64,000 bases of DNA from assembly GCF_902362185.1 (NCBI RefSeq), contig NC_044497.1, forward strand, positions 41,150,501 through 41,214,500. The letters run 5' to 3'. The first letter of the stretch is position 1. Every line of letters starts with the position of its first letter. Under the pieces are notes generated by a model. The model was not told where the DNA came from and made no database searches. It saw only the letters and a list, made by a program, of their open reading frames with translations. This stretch comes from Chanos chanos (Eukaryota > Chordata > Actinopteri > Gonorynchiformes > Chanidae). Made by a program: the position numbers and the translations under genes. This document shows, piece by piece, positions 28,865 through 40,700 of the stretch.

Positions 28865-31800
28865 TTAAGCACTTCCATCCCCTGTCCTTAGCTTCCGTGC
28901 ATGGATCATCTCAGGGGTGGCTTTCTTGCGATGGCTGGCCAGACCAAGCCAACACATCAGATCAATGAAACAAGTAGTGGGATTTAACCGAAGGCCAAAC
29001 TCACTGGTTGAGTAGTCAAATGGAAATGTGTGGTGGTAATTGTGGAAACCCTCACCTGCGAGACCAGAAACAGACAATAAGCCCACTCTGTAATTTAAGC
29101 ACAACAGAAGCTAATGGAGATTGCATCACATCCATATTGTATTGTTTTGTATTAAGAGTTTGAGTCAGAATTGTAGTTACCGATGGCTCCAAAAGTGACA
29201 AAGGAGTTTTCTCGAGGACTGATGTTCTTGTCATAGGGGCGATTCCCATACATATGAGCAGCACTGTTGACTAACCAGGTGACATTTAGAGAAACTGTAT
29301 ACCGCAAGATTGACGCCAAGAAGTAAGAATTCCACAGGCTTTCTGCCCAGAAGTACCACGGCACCAATGTGGGCAGCAGGAAACACATCAACACAACTGA
29401 TGTTTTATAATATCTGAGTGGGAGAAGAAGTATCACAGTAAATATTGACATCAACCAGACACTTATAAGTGGACATAGGGTGTTTTTGTGAAGGGTTGGA
29501 GCAAAAGCCTACCTAAACATTGCTTCAAAGAGAGGAAGCATGCATATCCATAAATTAGATAGTAAAGCCTCAGCCAGTAATCATGATTTGGAAGTGAAAC
29601 TGGTAGAAGTTACAAGAACAATTGGGTTGGGTCACATTACACAATAAACTTACTTTCTCTGAAACACAACAACAGGATCAGCCAGCAGGTCACTGACATC
29701 TAGCTTCTTGCCTTTCTCTATGACATCTCTGTGCTTGCGCACAAACAGCCAGCCAATGTGTGCAAAGAAGAAGCCTCGCATAGCATTATGGGGATCAGCA
29801 TCTGTCTCTGAGAACTTGTGATGGACTCTGTGATCTCTTGACCACTCAAAGATGTCATTCTGACGGAGACAAGTGGATAAAGAGAGAAACAAGAAACAAG
29901 GATTAGTCATCTCTTCAAAATATGATCACTTTAGCCCCTAGATTGATTATTTGCACCACATTAAATATAACAAGGTATCGCAACATTCTAGCCTTTCATT
30001 GAACGTTTAATTTATCATTGAACATTTGGTCTTATTCTAAGTCTTAGCATGAAAGAATCTATACTCTAGAAACCTTGATAAGGGAGGCATGAATTTTGGA
30101 AAAGAATAGGGAAAGAAATGGTGCAAGAATAGTGAAAGAAATGGTGTAATTTTGGGTAGTTCTTTGCATTGTTACTTAACCTCTTGCTCCAGGGTAATTA
30201 AATTAAATTAAACTGATAATAAAGTAATTGTACAAGTCTTGAGAGGGAGGCTCATTGGTCAGGATTTAAAATTTTTAAGTTAAACTCTAATGAATAAAGA
30301 ATGTGATGAGCAAGGAATATATTATAAAAGCAGCTCATTTATTATTAAAAACAGCATTATTTTTGTGCTGTCAATACACAATGTCTTAGTAAAATGCAAT
30401 TACAATACAAAAATGAGGTCCAGGATCACGCCACAGCTGAATTTCTCTAACTGCTTGCTTTATCCAGTTCCATTTTGATTGTGGGTTTTTGATTGTGTTT
30501 TAATATAGTGTATTTGATGGCATGTTAAACATGTAACCACTCCAAATGAAAAGTTACTTAGATCCTGTGAAAGATGCTCTGTCATCAAAGCACCACTTAA
30601 AATGTTTAACCTATCAGTCTTTTAAGGGTTTAAGGGGCAAAGCTCTAAACTGTAAAATAGGTCAAGTGGGTCAACCTGCCACTACTTCAGATCAAGAGGC
30701 CATGTTTTAAAGAGAAAATAAAGTGTCTTCCTCCATTCTCTCTCTGTAAAGGCCTCAAGTTTCACCGGGTTGTCAAAGGCCACTGATACACTGTAACCTG
30801 TGTAGAATGTTGCAGTCATAACTCTAACAAGAATTCAAACAAGTAAGCATATTACACCATATCATTCATATTATAAAGCATCTTGTTCCTATATCTACAT
30901 TGCACCAAATCCAGGTTTTATCTAGGATTGATTTCAAAATGCACCTAGGTGTGTCCTAAACCATGCTCCAATAACGCAAGAGACAAAGTGAGTTGTATAT
31001 TTAAGGATTCTACCTTGGAGAATCACATGCAATGTAAGAAATCACAAAACCATAGTTCAGTAAGACCTTTGAATTTTGATTCTTAGATCCTTTTGCACAA
31101 ATGAAAAAATATGCATAATAATTTGTTCACACATGTGAGTCATGTTAATGCACTATGTAAAGGCTGTCTCTCTTAGAGAGGCTCTTTACTTACTTATAAG
31201 GAAAACAGCATGTTTGAGTCTCTCTGTCTGTGTCCCTGTCTTTTACACACACACACACGGACGTATACACACCTGGAAGGCCATGGAGTTAGCAGCAGCC
31301 AGGAAGATCCTTAGAGGCAGTTTAGCTTTGTAGGACCTATGGCTCCATAAGCGATGGGCACCTGCTGTAACTCCCAGAGCTGTGATCAGGAAACATACAT
31401 ATGCTACAAATAAAAACAAAACAAAAACAAAACAAACAAAAAGACAACAACAATGAGTACATAAATAAATCAAACAAAGAAAATCGTTTGGTCTGTCTCA
31501 TAGAACCTAGACCTTTGATAATAAGTGGTTTCAAACCAGGAAATACCTCCACAGTATACATGCCTGTGCAACTGAGTTTGGACATGTGGTTTACAGGGTG
31601 TTCAACAGAAAGGCTATGGTGGCTAAAATGATTCTTGAAGAAGTGTGATGTCTGGTAATCTCACTAGGGCTGACTAAAAATATGGAGGTAAGCACCACAA
31701 CAGATGACGAGGGAACTGATAATTTAGGGTGAAGATCTCATGAGTTAGCATCCAGATACCAACAAATTAGAATCAAACTCATGTGCCTAACTAGGACTCC

Positions 31801-32888
31801 TGAACACATTTTCAGAACAGAGAATGAACCTGTAGAGACAGAGAAGAGATGAGTGTGCACACGTGTTTTTGTGTTCTTGTTATTTGTAACATATTCACCA
31901 AATGTCTCTCTCTTTGCAGGGCCCATGTTTCCATGGAAACCAGAATCTAGCAGGATTGCAAGTTTCACATGGCTAATGTTTTCACAATAACAACATTAAC
32001 AATAACTCCTGCGTCAACATGTACACTCTTTACAATGGCAAACACAAAGTGTTCCTACACTGATTTTCCAACAATTATTCTCATACTCAAAATATATTAG
32101 AAGGAAGAAAGAAAGAAAGAATAGCATCACAGACAGGATCAGCATATGGTGTGCATTTCTGATCATGCTGGAACATTGTTAACAAATACCATATCCTACG
32201 CCCTGACACCTGCTGGGTGTAGGGTATTATTCAAGTAAACAAAAGACATGTAGAGTCGTACCATCCGCACATAAATGATCTATGAGGCATAATCTTATAT
32301 AAATGACCAATAGCCTATATTATGCAGCTAAACGCATCATCATTAGATGAATCTAATTGAATTGTTCAGTGACGGACCTGGAACATCCATGTTTGACCTC
32401 ATCCTGTTTACGAAATCAAATGCGTAAACAGTTCGGGATCAGTCATTTCAGTTCTAATTAATTTGTATATAGATATATCATTTTGTTCATCGCTTACATT
32501 TAAACCCTGTGTTACCAAAATATGTCGTAGGATAGCTAGAATCACCATCATGATCAGATGCCCTCTCTAAATTGCTTTCCAGAAAGCAACTGAGGAAGTT
32601 ACACAAGCTGGTTGTTACAGTTAAAAAGCTAAAGTTCGTTGACGACAGTTCAGACTTACACCAAATCCAAGTAAGGGGATGCGCTTTAGGGATGAGGAGG
32701 ACAGAATACAGCGCTCCAGCGTGGAGCAGGAGCATCAAGATAACATTTCTCCATACGATCTCCCGGTGACGTTCAGTCCTTGCATCCTTGGACTTCATCT
32801 TCGGCTCCGCATGTTGCTCTGCTCCATCCGCCTCATTCTGTCCGGTAGCGCCACCGAAATGCACCTTGTTACCAGAAAAAGCCACCAT
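28865..32888 (-). CDS. scd5: Stearoyl-CoA (delta-9) desaturase 5, 5 exons
   Basis: Exons: 32888-32660, 31403-31273, 29859-29654, 29413-29181, 29055-28865; 329 aa (human SCD5 330). It introduces the cis-delta9 double bond into palmitoyl- and stearoyl-CoA in the ER membrane, using cytochrome b5 and a di-iron centre. The metal ligands are visible: HRLWSH (His93, His98), HRVHH (130-134), NSAAH (Asn238, His242) and HNYHH (271-275). Four hydrophobic segments surround them; the first is NVILMLLLHAGALYSVLLIP. SCD5 identity comes from the ending ARKLRTGDGSA, from GEGFHNYHHTFPFDYSTSEF and from position next to sec31a and tmem150c. The variable N-terminus (about 45 residues) differs from human, as usual. 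The zebrafish counterpart is often called scdb. The exon 2 donor is followed by a short UG repeat. Confidence 0.95.
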
Positions 32889-34294
32889 CTCCGCTTAAAA
32901 GGCGCTTGTGTACTACTCACTGTACTTTAATGACCTGTTTCAGAATATGCTCATGTAAGACGTGGAAAAATTCAGCTCATGTCCATCAAAACGCCGGCTA
33001 CGTCATACGAACCAGGGCTGCTGCTGGATTCTGACCTAGTGTGTAGAGACGTGGCGGGATGCCAGAGCCCTACAGCTGCAAAAAGGGACCTGCAGTGGCG
33101 CAGCCAGTCGCACGTAGCATTCGAGCGTACATGATGTAAGTAAGTCTGAGAAGACAACCCAATGACTTGTTACGACAAATTTACTAAGTCAGTGGGACAC
33201 AACAATACACTGCCCTATATTTCATTCACTCCGTCGAATCATATCCTGTTCAATTCGCAATGACTCAGACTCCAGCAGGATATTTATAAATTTATTATGC
33301 TAATTCAATTCCAGAGACATCTTAACATTTGCTTCTTCTTTACAAATAGGATACAATGTCCATTTCAACAGATAAAACTGTGAAAATCATAAACATAAAA
33401 AAAAATAACTTCAAATAAAATGGACATAATTGAAAAAAAAAAAAAGATTCATGTTGAGAGGATTCCTACTGAGCCTTTAGTGTTATGAGCAGCTTAACAG
33501 AAAGATAATCTCAGATCTGCATTGATGACATCAAAACAATAGACTCCATAAACTTGTATGCAAATGCAGACTGAGAATCAGGGTCTGAAATCACAAAACA
33601 TACTCTCATTGGAACGAATATAAAAGAAAGAAAAGAAAAGAAAAGAAACAAACAAAAAAACAAAACAAACAAAAAAAAAACTACTGTTATTCCCTTTTTC
33701 AGCAGATTCTGCCTTTTTTGTGCCCAAAGAGGATCCACAGGCAGCTATTGACTTTTAAGACATACACCATGATTCAGTCACATTCTACACTCGGGTAGGC
33801 AGCACATCTTCCTGTGTTTCATGTCAAGGCATCTCCTCACTGAGAGAGAAGCTTCAGATGTGTCGCTAGCTGAGAAAGAAGTAAAAGCAAATGCATGCAG
33901 ATGGTAATGACGGAAGTCTAAGTCAATAAAAGCATTAAAAGGATTATTAAATTCTGAATTGATTTCCAGATATAACTAAAATGGTCATGTGTGGTCCTTA
34001 TGACAGAAACCCTCAATGATAAAACAGCTCATGAAGAATCTTAGTCTGATCGTGCAATGACTGTTACTACCAAAGAAATCAAAATTACTGATGAAATCAG
34101 TTTTAATCAGTTTGCTATTTGTGAGAATTTTAAATAAATACTCTCTATTGAAAAACTATTTGTTACCCAGTTGTGATATTAATTATGTTTACTTAAAAAG
34201 AAAAAGGTTAAAATTCAGAAACTGCTTTGAGCTGAGATGACTAGGCCCCTGAAAATCATTGACCTGAACATGCTCAAATTTGTTTGAGTAAGAA

Positions 34295-34327
<33 letters not shown>

Positions 34328-34734
34328 AAATAGCTAAAATGACTGGGCACTTGATAATGCAATTGTAACCAATTTCAGGTCACGTGACAATGAAAAAAGA
34401 CAGGGTCTCAATTTTGCGTTCAATAGTGTAAATCATGCATTATTCTTAAAAAGCACAATTTCCATTAAAACTCCCGTAAAAAGGAGCAAATCCCCATTGC
34501 ACTCTGCTCTGACATGATTACAAATACAAAAGAAAACAAAAACTAACTATGAAACGTAAGACAACAAAAACAACCTAAAACTGGAATACGCATCCTTGAT
34601 GTGTTCCAGTGAAGGACAGACTGGCAATATCAATGACAGCTTGGTCCTCTGTCCCATGTCTCAAACTTGACTTGATGGCTTGTGTTAAAGTTGCATGAAT
34701 ACTGGAGAAAGTGTGCATCTGTTTACGTCGCTGA
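32889..34734. other. scd5 promoter flank and sec31a 3'UTR
   Basis: This contains the scd5 5' flank (about 32890-33180) and the 3'UTR of sec31a. A minus-strand AATAAA at 33296-33291 is a candidate sec31a poly(A) signal. A-rich simple sequence is at 33621-33680 and a 32-bp G run at 34295-34326. No further gene is seen. Confidence 0.45.
34295..34326. repeat. Poly(G) run of 32 bp
   Basis: An uninterrupted G homopolymer inside the presumed 3'UTR of sec31a (poly-C in the transcript). Long G runs are rare in vertebrate DNA and prone to sequencing error, so the true length is uncertain. Confidence 0.85.
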
Positions 34735-37700
34735 TCAGACGCCCAACTTGTTTGCCTGTGTTAACACCACCTTTAGCACTGGCATGAAAGCAGAGGTTTC
34801 GCTGAAGTTGCTGTTACTAACAATGTGTGTGTGAATGTTCAGGCCATCCGTGTAGGCGCGGGACTCAATGCTGCGCACAATGTTGTGCAGGCCGCTCACA
34901 ATGGCTGGGGAAAGCTGAGGAGACATCAGTGATAATCACGTAAAACTGTCTTAATGAAAACATGCAACATCTCCAGAACAACTGAGACCCAAACTAAGAT
35001 ATGTTCATGTTCTCATAGTAAATGACCCGATAACATCTTTAAAGAATGATGAAAGCTTCTCTAAGCTAAGAGTTCAAAAAAATACCAAGACATATAGTAA
35101 AGACTGTGAAGACATGTTTGACAAACATGGTGACACTGCATGTTATATAAGGAAAAAAATACTAGAAAAAAAAAGGGTGATCATGTCTGTCTTGTAGGCC
35201 AGCAGGCAGGGGACATGGCTTGATTTACACGGATATACTCACAGATTGATCTCTAAGCTTGTCATACAGGGACTCAAGGCGTTTGTTAGCATCGTCTAAC
35301 TTCCGCCTGGTTTGCTGTGGAGAGGCCAGAGTGAGAAATACATTAACCAGATAATACAGGGGCACTATGCAAGAGATAAACCTCATCAATGGAAAAAAAG
35401 TGATATTTCATGGTAGTTACCAGTGATAAATGGAACATCGCAGCATGAATAAAGACTTTTACAAAAGCTAATTTCTGCAGATAACAACACAAGAAAACAT
35501 AGACTGTGCCGTAATTCCGTTTTTTAATAATAATAGTTGGACTCACAGGATCAGCAGCTACTGCCAAGCATTTCTGGATTAGTCCTTCAAAGGTCGTCTT
35601 GAGGACAAGGTGCTCATCAGGGATGGGCTTCTTGGTGATTTTCTCAGCAGGCATAGACTGCACTGGCTAACAATCAACACAAGAGAACAGCAGTCTGTCA
35701 CTGCAAAGAACTGACCAAGATCTGAACTACTTCCATTTTGTTTTGCTTCTGTTCACAGACTGTCAGGAGCATATGTAGTATCTTATACTGTGATATGTTA
35801 TTTTGTTATGTTTACTCCTCAGTAAGTACCTGTATGACATCTCCAGTAGGTGCTCCTGGTGCTCCCTCCATGTTCATTATGGGCATGGCTGGGTTTGCAG
35901 GTGTGGCACTGGGGGGCTGTTGCTGGATGGGATTGAAGGGGGCTGGAGCTCCTGGCTGCCCAGAGAACTGCTGTGGGGGCTGCATGGGGACAGGCTGGAC
36001 CTGAGGCTCTCCCAGAGGCGCCATGATGGGTGCAGTGATGGGAGCTGGTGGAGTGTAATTGTCTGGAACCTAGAGGCAAAATTAAATCCGGGTAATTGCA
36101 TTACAGGCCACTGGAAATTGAAATCTAGAAGTTAATGCACTCCCTATTACCCTTTTTAATATAAGAAAATGTTTAGCTCAAGTAAATTCAATGTCACAAT
36201 TTATCAGATTGTCTTTCGCACTGGGTTCATCTTGACTTCATGCTGAAATTTGAAACTACAGCTACATTCGTATGTGCCCAGCTTTTGATTTGTAAATATA
36301 CTTTACTGCTTTAATTACCTTCTTGTCAAACATACCTTCTTTTTCTTTGGCACTCTACTAAGAGTGGGAGGATCGTTCCAGCCATTCTGAGGTCCTGAGG
36401 CAGAAGAGGTCAGAACAAGGTCAATTTTATTTTAAAAGTTTTTAGATAGAATATGACTGTCGATCTCCTGCTAACTGATCCATGGCAGTTCACTCTCAGC
36501 AGGAAGATGGCAATATTTATCAATGTATAAATTGTTCATTGGTAGATTATTGTATTATCAAGAAAAATAGTAAAATAATGATTAGAACGGAAGCTCCACA
36601 GAATCAAATTACCAAAGCTTTTCAGCTACATTGAACAATGAATATGGTACAAAGCAGATAATTGTGATGGCCAAAAGCTTAAACAGAATACTCAGCACTT
36701 TGATAATTAAAAGAGCACTAATTTTGCATAGATAAGATATGAAGCCAACAACTGCTAATTGACATGGGTCCAGACATCCCCTAACTTGGATATCTCAGGT
36801 AAATTTGACATAATTAAAAACTGAAGCACAGCACAAAGCCCAAGAGAATTATGACAAACCTTTCCAACAGTCCTTCTACCCATCCTTTGGCCTACCGGTG
36901 ATTAAACATCCTAGGTCTCATTCTCATCAGGGTAATAGCTGACCTAGATTACTGACCATGCAAAGCACTCATCACTCGCAAGCACCTAATGATTGCCACT
37001 CTTTGCCAGGACAAATCTAGGACAACAATCAGCATTTATAGTGTGACTCTAGCCCCATTACAATAATACAGGAAATAAAGTTGCTTTTTTTTGTGAATTG
37101 TGAAACAAACCAGAACAAGGAAAAGAAAATTGGATAAAATGGTAAAAATTAAGATTTAGATTAATGTGATTATATTATACACAACTGTGTCTGCAAAATT
37201 TGAGCTGCTATAGAGCTATCTTTATATAATCTTTGTAAAATTCACCTTCCATATAACAGGTTGTATCTTGGTTTATCCCCCCTGTGAATAAGAAAATGTC
37301 AAATAGCATATCCAAAAAAGACCCTAACTCAATACTGGTCAGCAAGTCTACTATCGAACTCTCCTTTACAGAACTATTCCATACACCATGTTCCAACAGC
37401 CTGGAAAAACAGCTGAGTTAATTAGTAACCCAACCTGTTTTTCGAAAGATGCTTTTATACATAAGCACTGTGGGGAGGGTACAGTTCAGTGAGCTTAATC
37501 ACTCTGAGAAGTCAAATTGCTTCAGTCATTTAGAGAACAGAGAGCAACAATCGATATAAAAATACTTTCCCTGGCTGCTCTCAGGGCAGTTACCCATGAT
37601 TTTAAGCTTATAGTATTTGACATTAGAAGAAAGGTATGGTTCTGTTTTCAAGAATGAACGTCTATAGGACAAAATCTCCCTCAGGGTTTAGTGTTCCACC

Positions 37701-40700
37701 TGACTGAATCTAGAACAAAGTCAGGGGAAATGTGACTATCCAGGTGGAACAAAGGGATTTTATCACACGTTACTTTAGTCATCCAGGTAAAATCTAAAGC
37801 ACAGGACCATACAAATGCATAGCCTCCTAATGAATGATCTGACCCAATTCCTCTACTGAAAAAAAACATTGTAATGACTCACTCAATGCTTAAACTGAAA
37901 ACAGGTGTTCTTTTGAACCAACAGACAAATTGTCAACAAACAGAGAGTAAGTACACAATGACCCCGGTCCCTAACCTGATAGAGAACACTCATTATTAAC
38001 ACCTCTCAGTGATTTCACAAGTACCAGCTGGTAAAGGAGCAGCTGAATCCACAATGTTTTGCGGCTAAGAAGTGGAGCTGATGCAGACCTGTTCTCTGAG
38101 AGGCTGGGATCGGGGCGGGCTCTGCCTGTGTACCTGAGGGTCCCATTGGTGGAGGTGGCAGGTAGGAGGTGGGAGACCCTGGCCCACCATGCTGGAATGA
38201 TACTCCAGAGGATAGAGGAGGAGGAGAGAAGGATGAAGAGGCAGGAGGAGGTGCAGAGGCAGTAGGCTGGCCTGTAGGAGGAGGCCCAGGGAACACTGGA
38301 GGAGGTGCAGGGTGAGAAGGTGCTACTGGGTGGTGCATGTACTGAGAGGGGTACTGAACAGATGGGGCGGAAGAGGAAGGTGGAGCAGGAAGAGAAGGAG
38401 CAGCAGCAGAAGAGTACTGGAGAGGCTGATAGATAGCTGGTCCCCCAGCTGCAGGCATGAACTGCTGGACCTGAGGATAGGCTGGGTTTATAGAGAGAAT
38501 GGAGAGAGATATTAGATGCAGTCAAGGGCACTGTTACAGTAGATGTCAGCATTGAACAACAATGCTAAGTTCATACAGTTTCAATTCTGAAAGTGCATAA
38601 ATTCTATTAGCATTCAGTGATAGTCACCATGCACAGATTGTTAGACAGCCAACAGCCAAACAAACAAAGCATATCTTATTTGTACTTTGGAAAACCAATC
38701 TTTATTAGAGATCATTCAAACATTAGAAAACCAAACATCTGAAAAAAATGTTTGGTGGTTTAGCTTTAGGACACCATTGTGAAACTGTGAAAGCACTGTA
38801 GAAAGTCAATTGTGTGTCAAAAGTCAAACTATGATCAGGATGGCTTTAAATACTTACTCTGATACTGCTGAGAGACCAGGTATCCACTAGTGGTTGGTGG
38901 AACAGCACTGACTGGAGACTGCAAACCAAAGGCTGGAGCTGAGGGCTCAGGCTGAGAGAATGAACAGAAGAGAAGAGAAGAGAAGAGAAGAAAAGAGAGA
39001 AAGCAGATGAAATAGACAAGACAAGGAGAAAGAGAGTCCCTCTCAGTCCGATCTTTCAACTGCAGCCAGTAACAGTGCTCCAGGTGAATCAAAAGAGATA
39101 GTGAACCCAAGTGATTTTTGTGACACATTGGAACCCAAACATTTCCTGATACATCAGAGATTTTGTATTTTGTGGAACTTGTCTGTGAGGTATTTTGGAA
39201 CTCAGAATAGAATTCTCTGCTTAGCTGTTTACTTCTCACAAAAAATAAAAGAACAGCTATTGACAGTAAATGGTAAAAAAAAACGGCGTCACTTTTCAAG
39301 AGTTTACAGGTATCTGAAACAAAGCATAAGACACAGAGATTACATGTGCACAGTACTGCCTCTAGAAGGTCCTGTTTGTAGAATATGAGGTTTGAAAACA
39401 CAAAATATACAATATGCACATCTCAACTACAAAAGAACCAAAAACAATCAATATCTTATCACTAAGTGCAGCTGGTGCAATGCACAAACAGGACAGAAAT
39501 GTGTGTGTGGATATGTACACAATGCAGACAAGCAGGACAGTGCTGGGAGTTAGGGTGATGGACAGGGTGGCTTCATGCATACGTCAAGAGCTGCTGGTCA
39601 GTCTAATCAGGGAGGGGGTGGGGGGTACTTGGAGGTGGATTTAGTCTTGCAGTGAAGTGCAGGGGGATGGGTTAGGGTCATAAGGGCTGTAATTCTCATC
39701 ATATTTTATAATGAACAATTTTTGTAGCACTATACCACTTCGGCAAAAGAGGCAATAGCTAAAGGGCTCTGATATAATACCAATGTGACCTGTCCCACCA
39801 ATTCAGAACCCAACTACCACCGTGAAAAAATAATAAAATGAAAGTGACAAATTTTAAGAAATCTTATGTGATATTTGTTTCAAGGTTAGGTCATAAAGTG
39901 TTAGACGGCATATCAAAACTCATTCCATACGCAGTTACAAAAAAAACAGAAATGTAAAAGGACAATGAGCAATGCACAAAGTGGAACAGAATGACTTAGT
40001 TCACCTTTTTATCAATATAATTATGTTTGGGCTATTGATGACTGATCCAAACTATTGTATCCACATACTTCATAATTTAAATGTTTACAGTAAACTTTGA
40101 CTGGCTTCTAGTGGTCTTTATGTGATTCAGTAGACTAAAATGCAATTTGTTCTGGCCAAAAATGTTCAGGTCAAGGACTTCTGAAGTATAATAAGCTATA
40201 ATAGCATAACACACATCTGTGAAGAACAATGGAATGCACATAAAGTATATGGATCATGAAGAGTATATGGATCAATACATAATAGTCCAAACATATCAGA
40301 CAATAAATAAGAGTATAATCTGTTTTAGATGGATTTACAGTGTTGTAATTAGCTTAGAGGGTGTGTTTCCCAGTTAGGGCTAGAGAAAAGAGTGAATATG
40401 GCACTATTGGTGGTGTGGCACACTGAGAGGCATGTTTGAGAGTGTGTGTGGGCAGCACAGGCACAGCCGGGCAGTGGCAGCATTGTACCTGCAAGTTTGG
40501 GGCAGGGCCTAGCGGGCGAGGGACACTGGGCAGAGCTGTGGGGGTTTGGTTACTCCAGGAAGTGACAGTAGAGGCAGACCTGACCTGAGCACAATAGAGA
40601 CACACACTGGTGATGGCCATAGGATGAGAAAGGAGAAGAACAATGGGAGGGGGGGTTAACCCTTTATCATTTAAAGAAGGTGACTACACTGCTACCACTT

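Noticed and set aside
37971-38552. 193-aa Ser/Pro-rich minus-strand frame
   Set aside because: Out-of-frame shadow of the Pro-rich sec31a exon 38481-38089; the in-frame reading continues the family sequence ([17 protein letters not shown]).
38835-39419. 194-aa minus-strand frame
   Set aside because: Only its last ~30 residues are the sec31a exon 38951-38858; the rest is intron read upstream of the acceptor.
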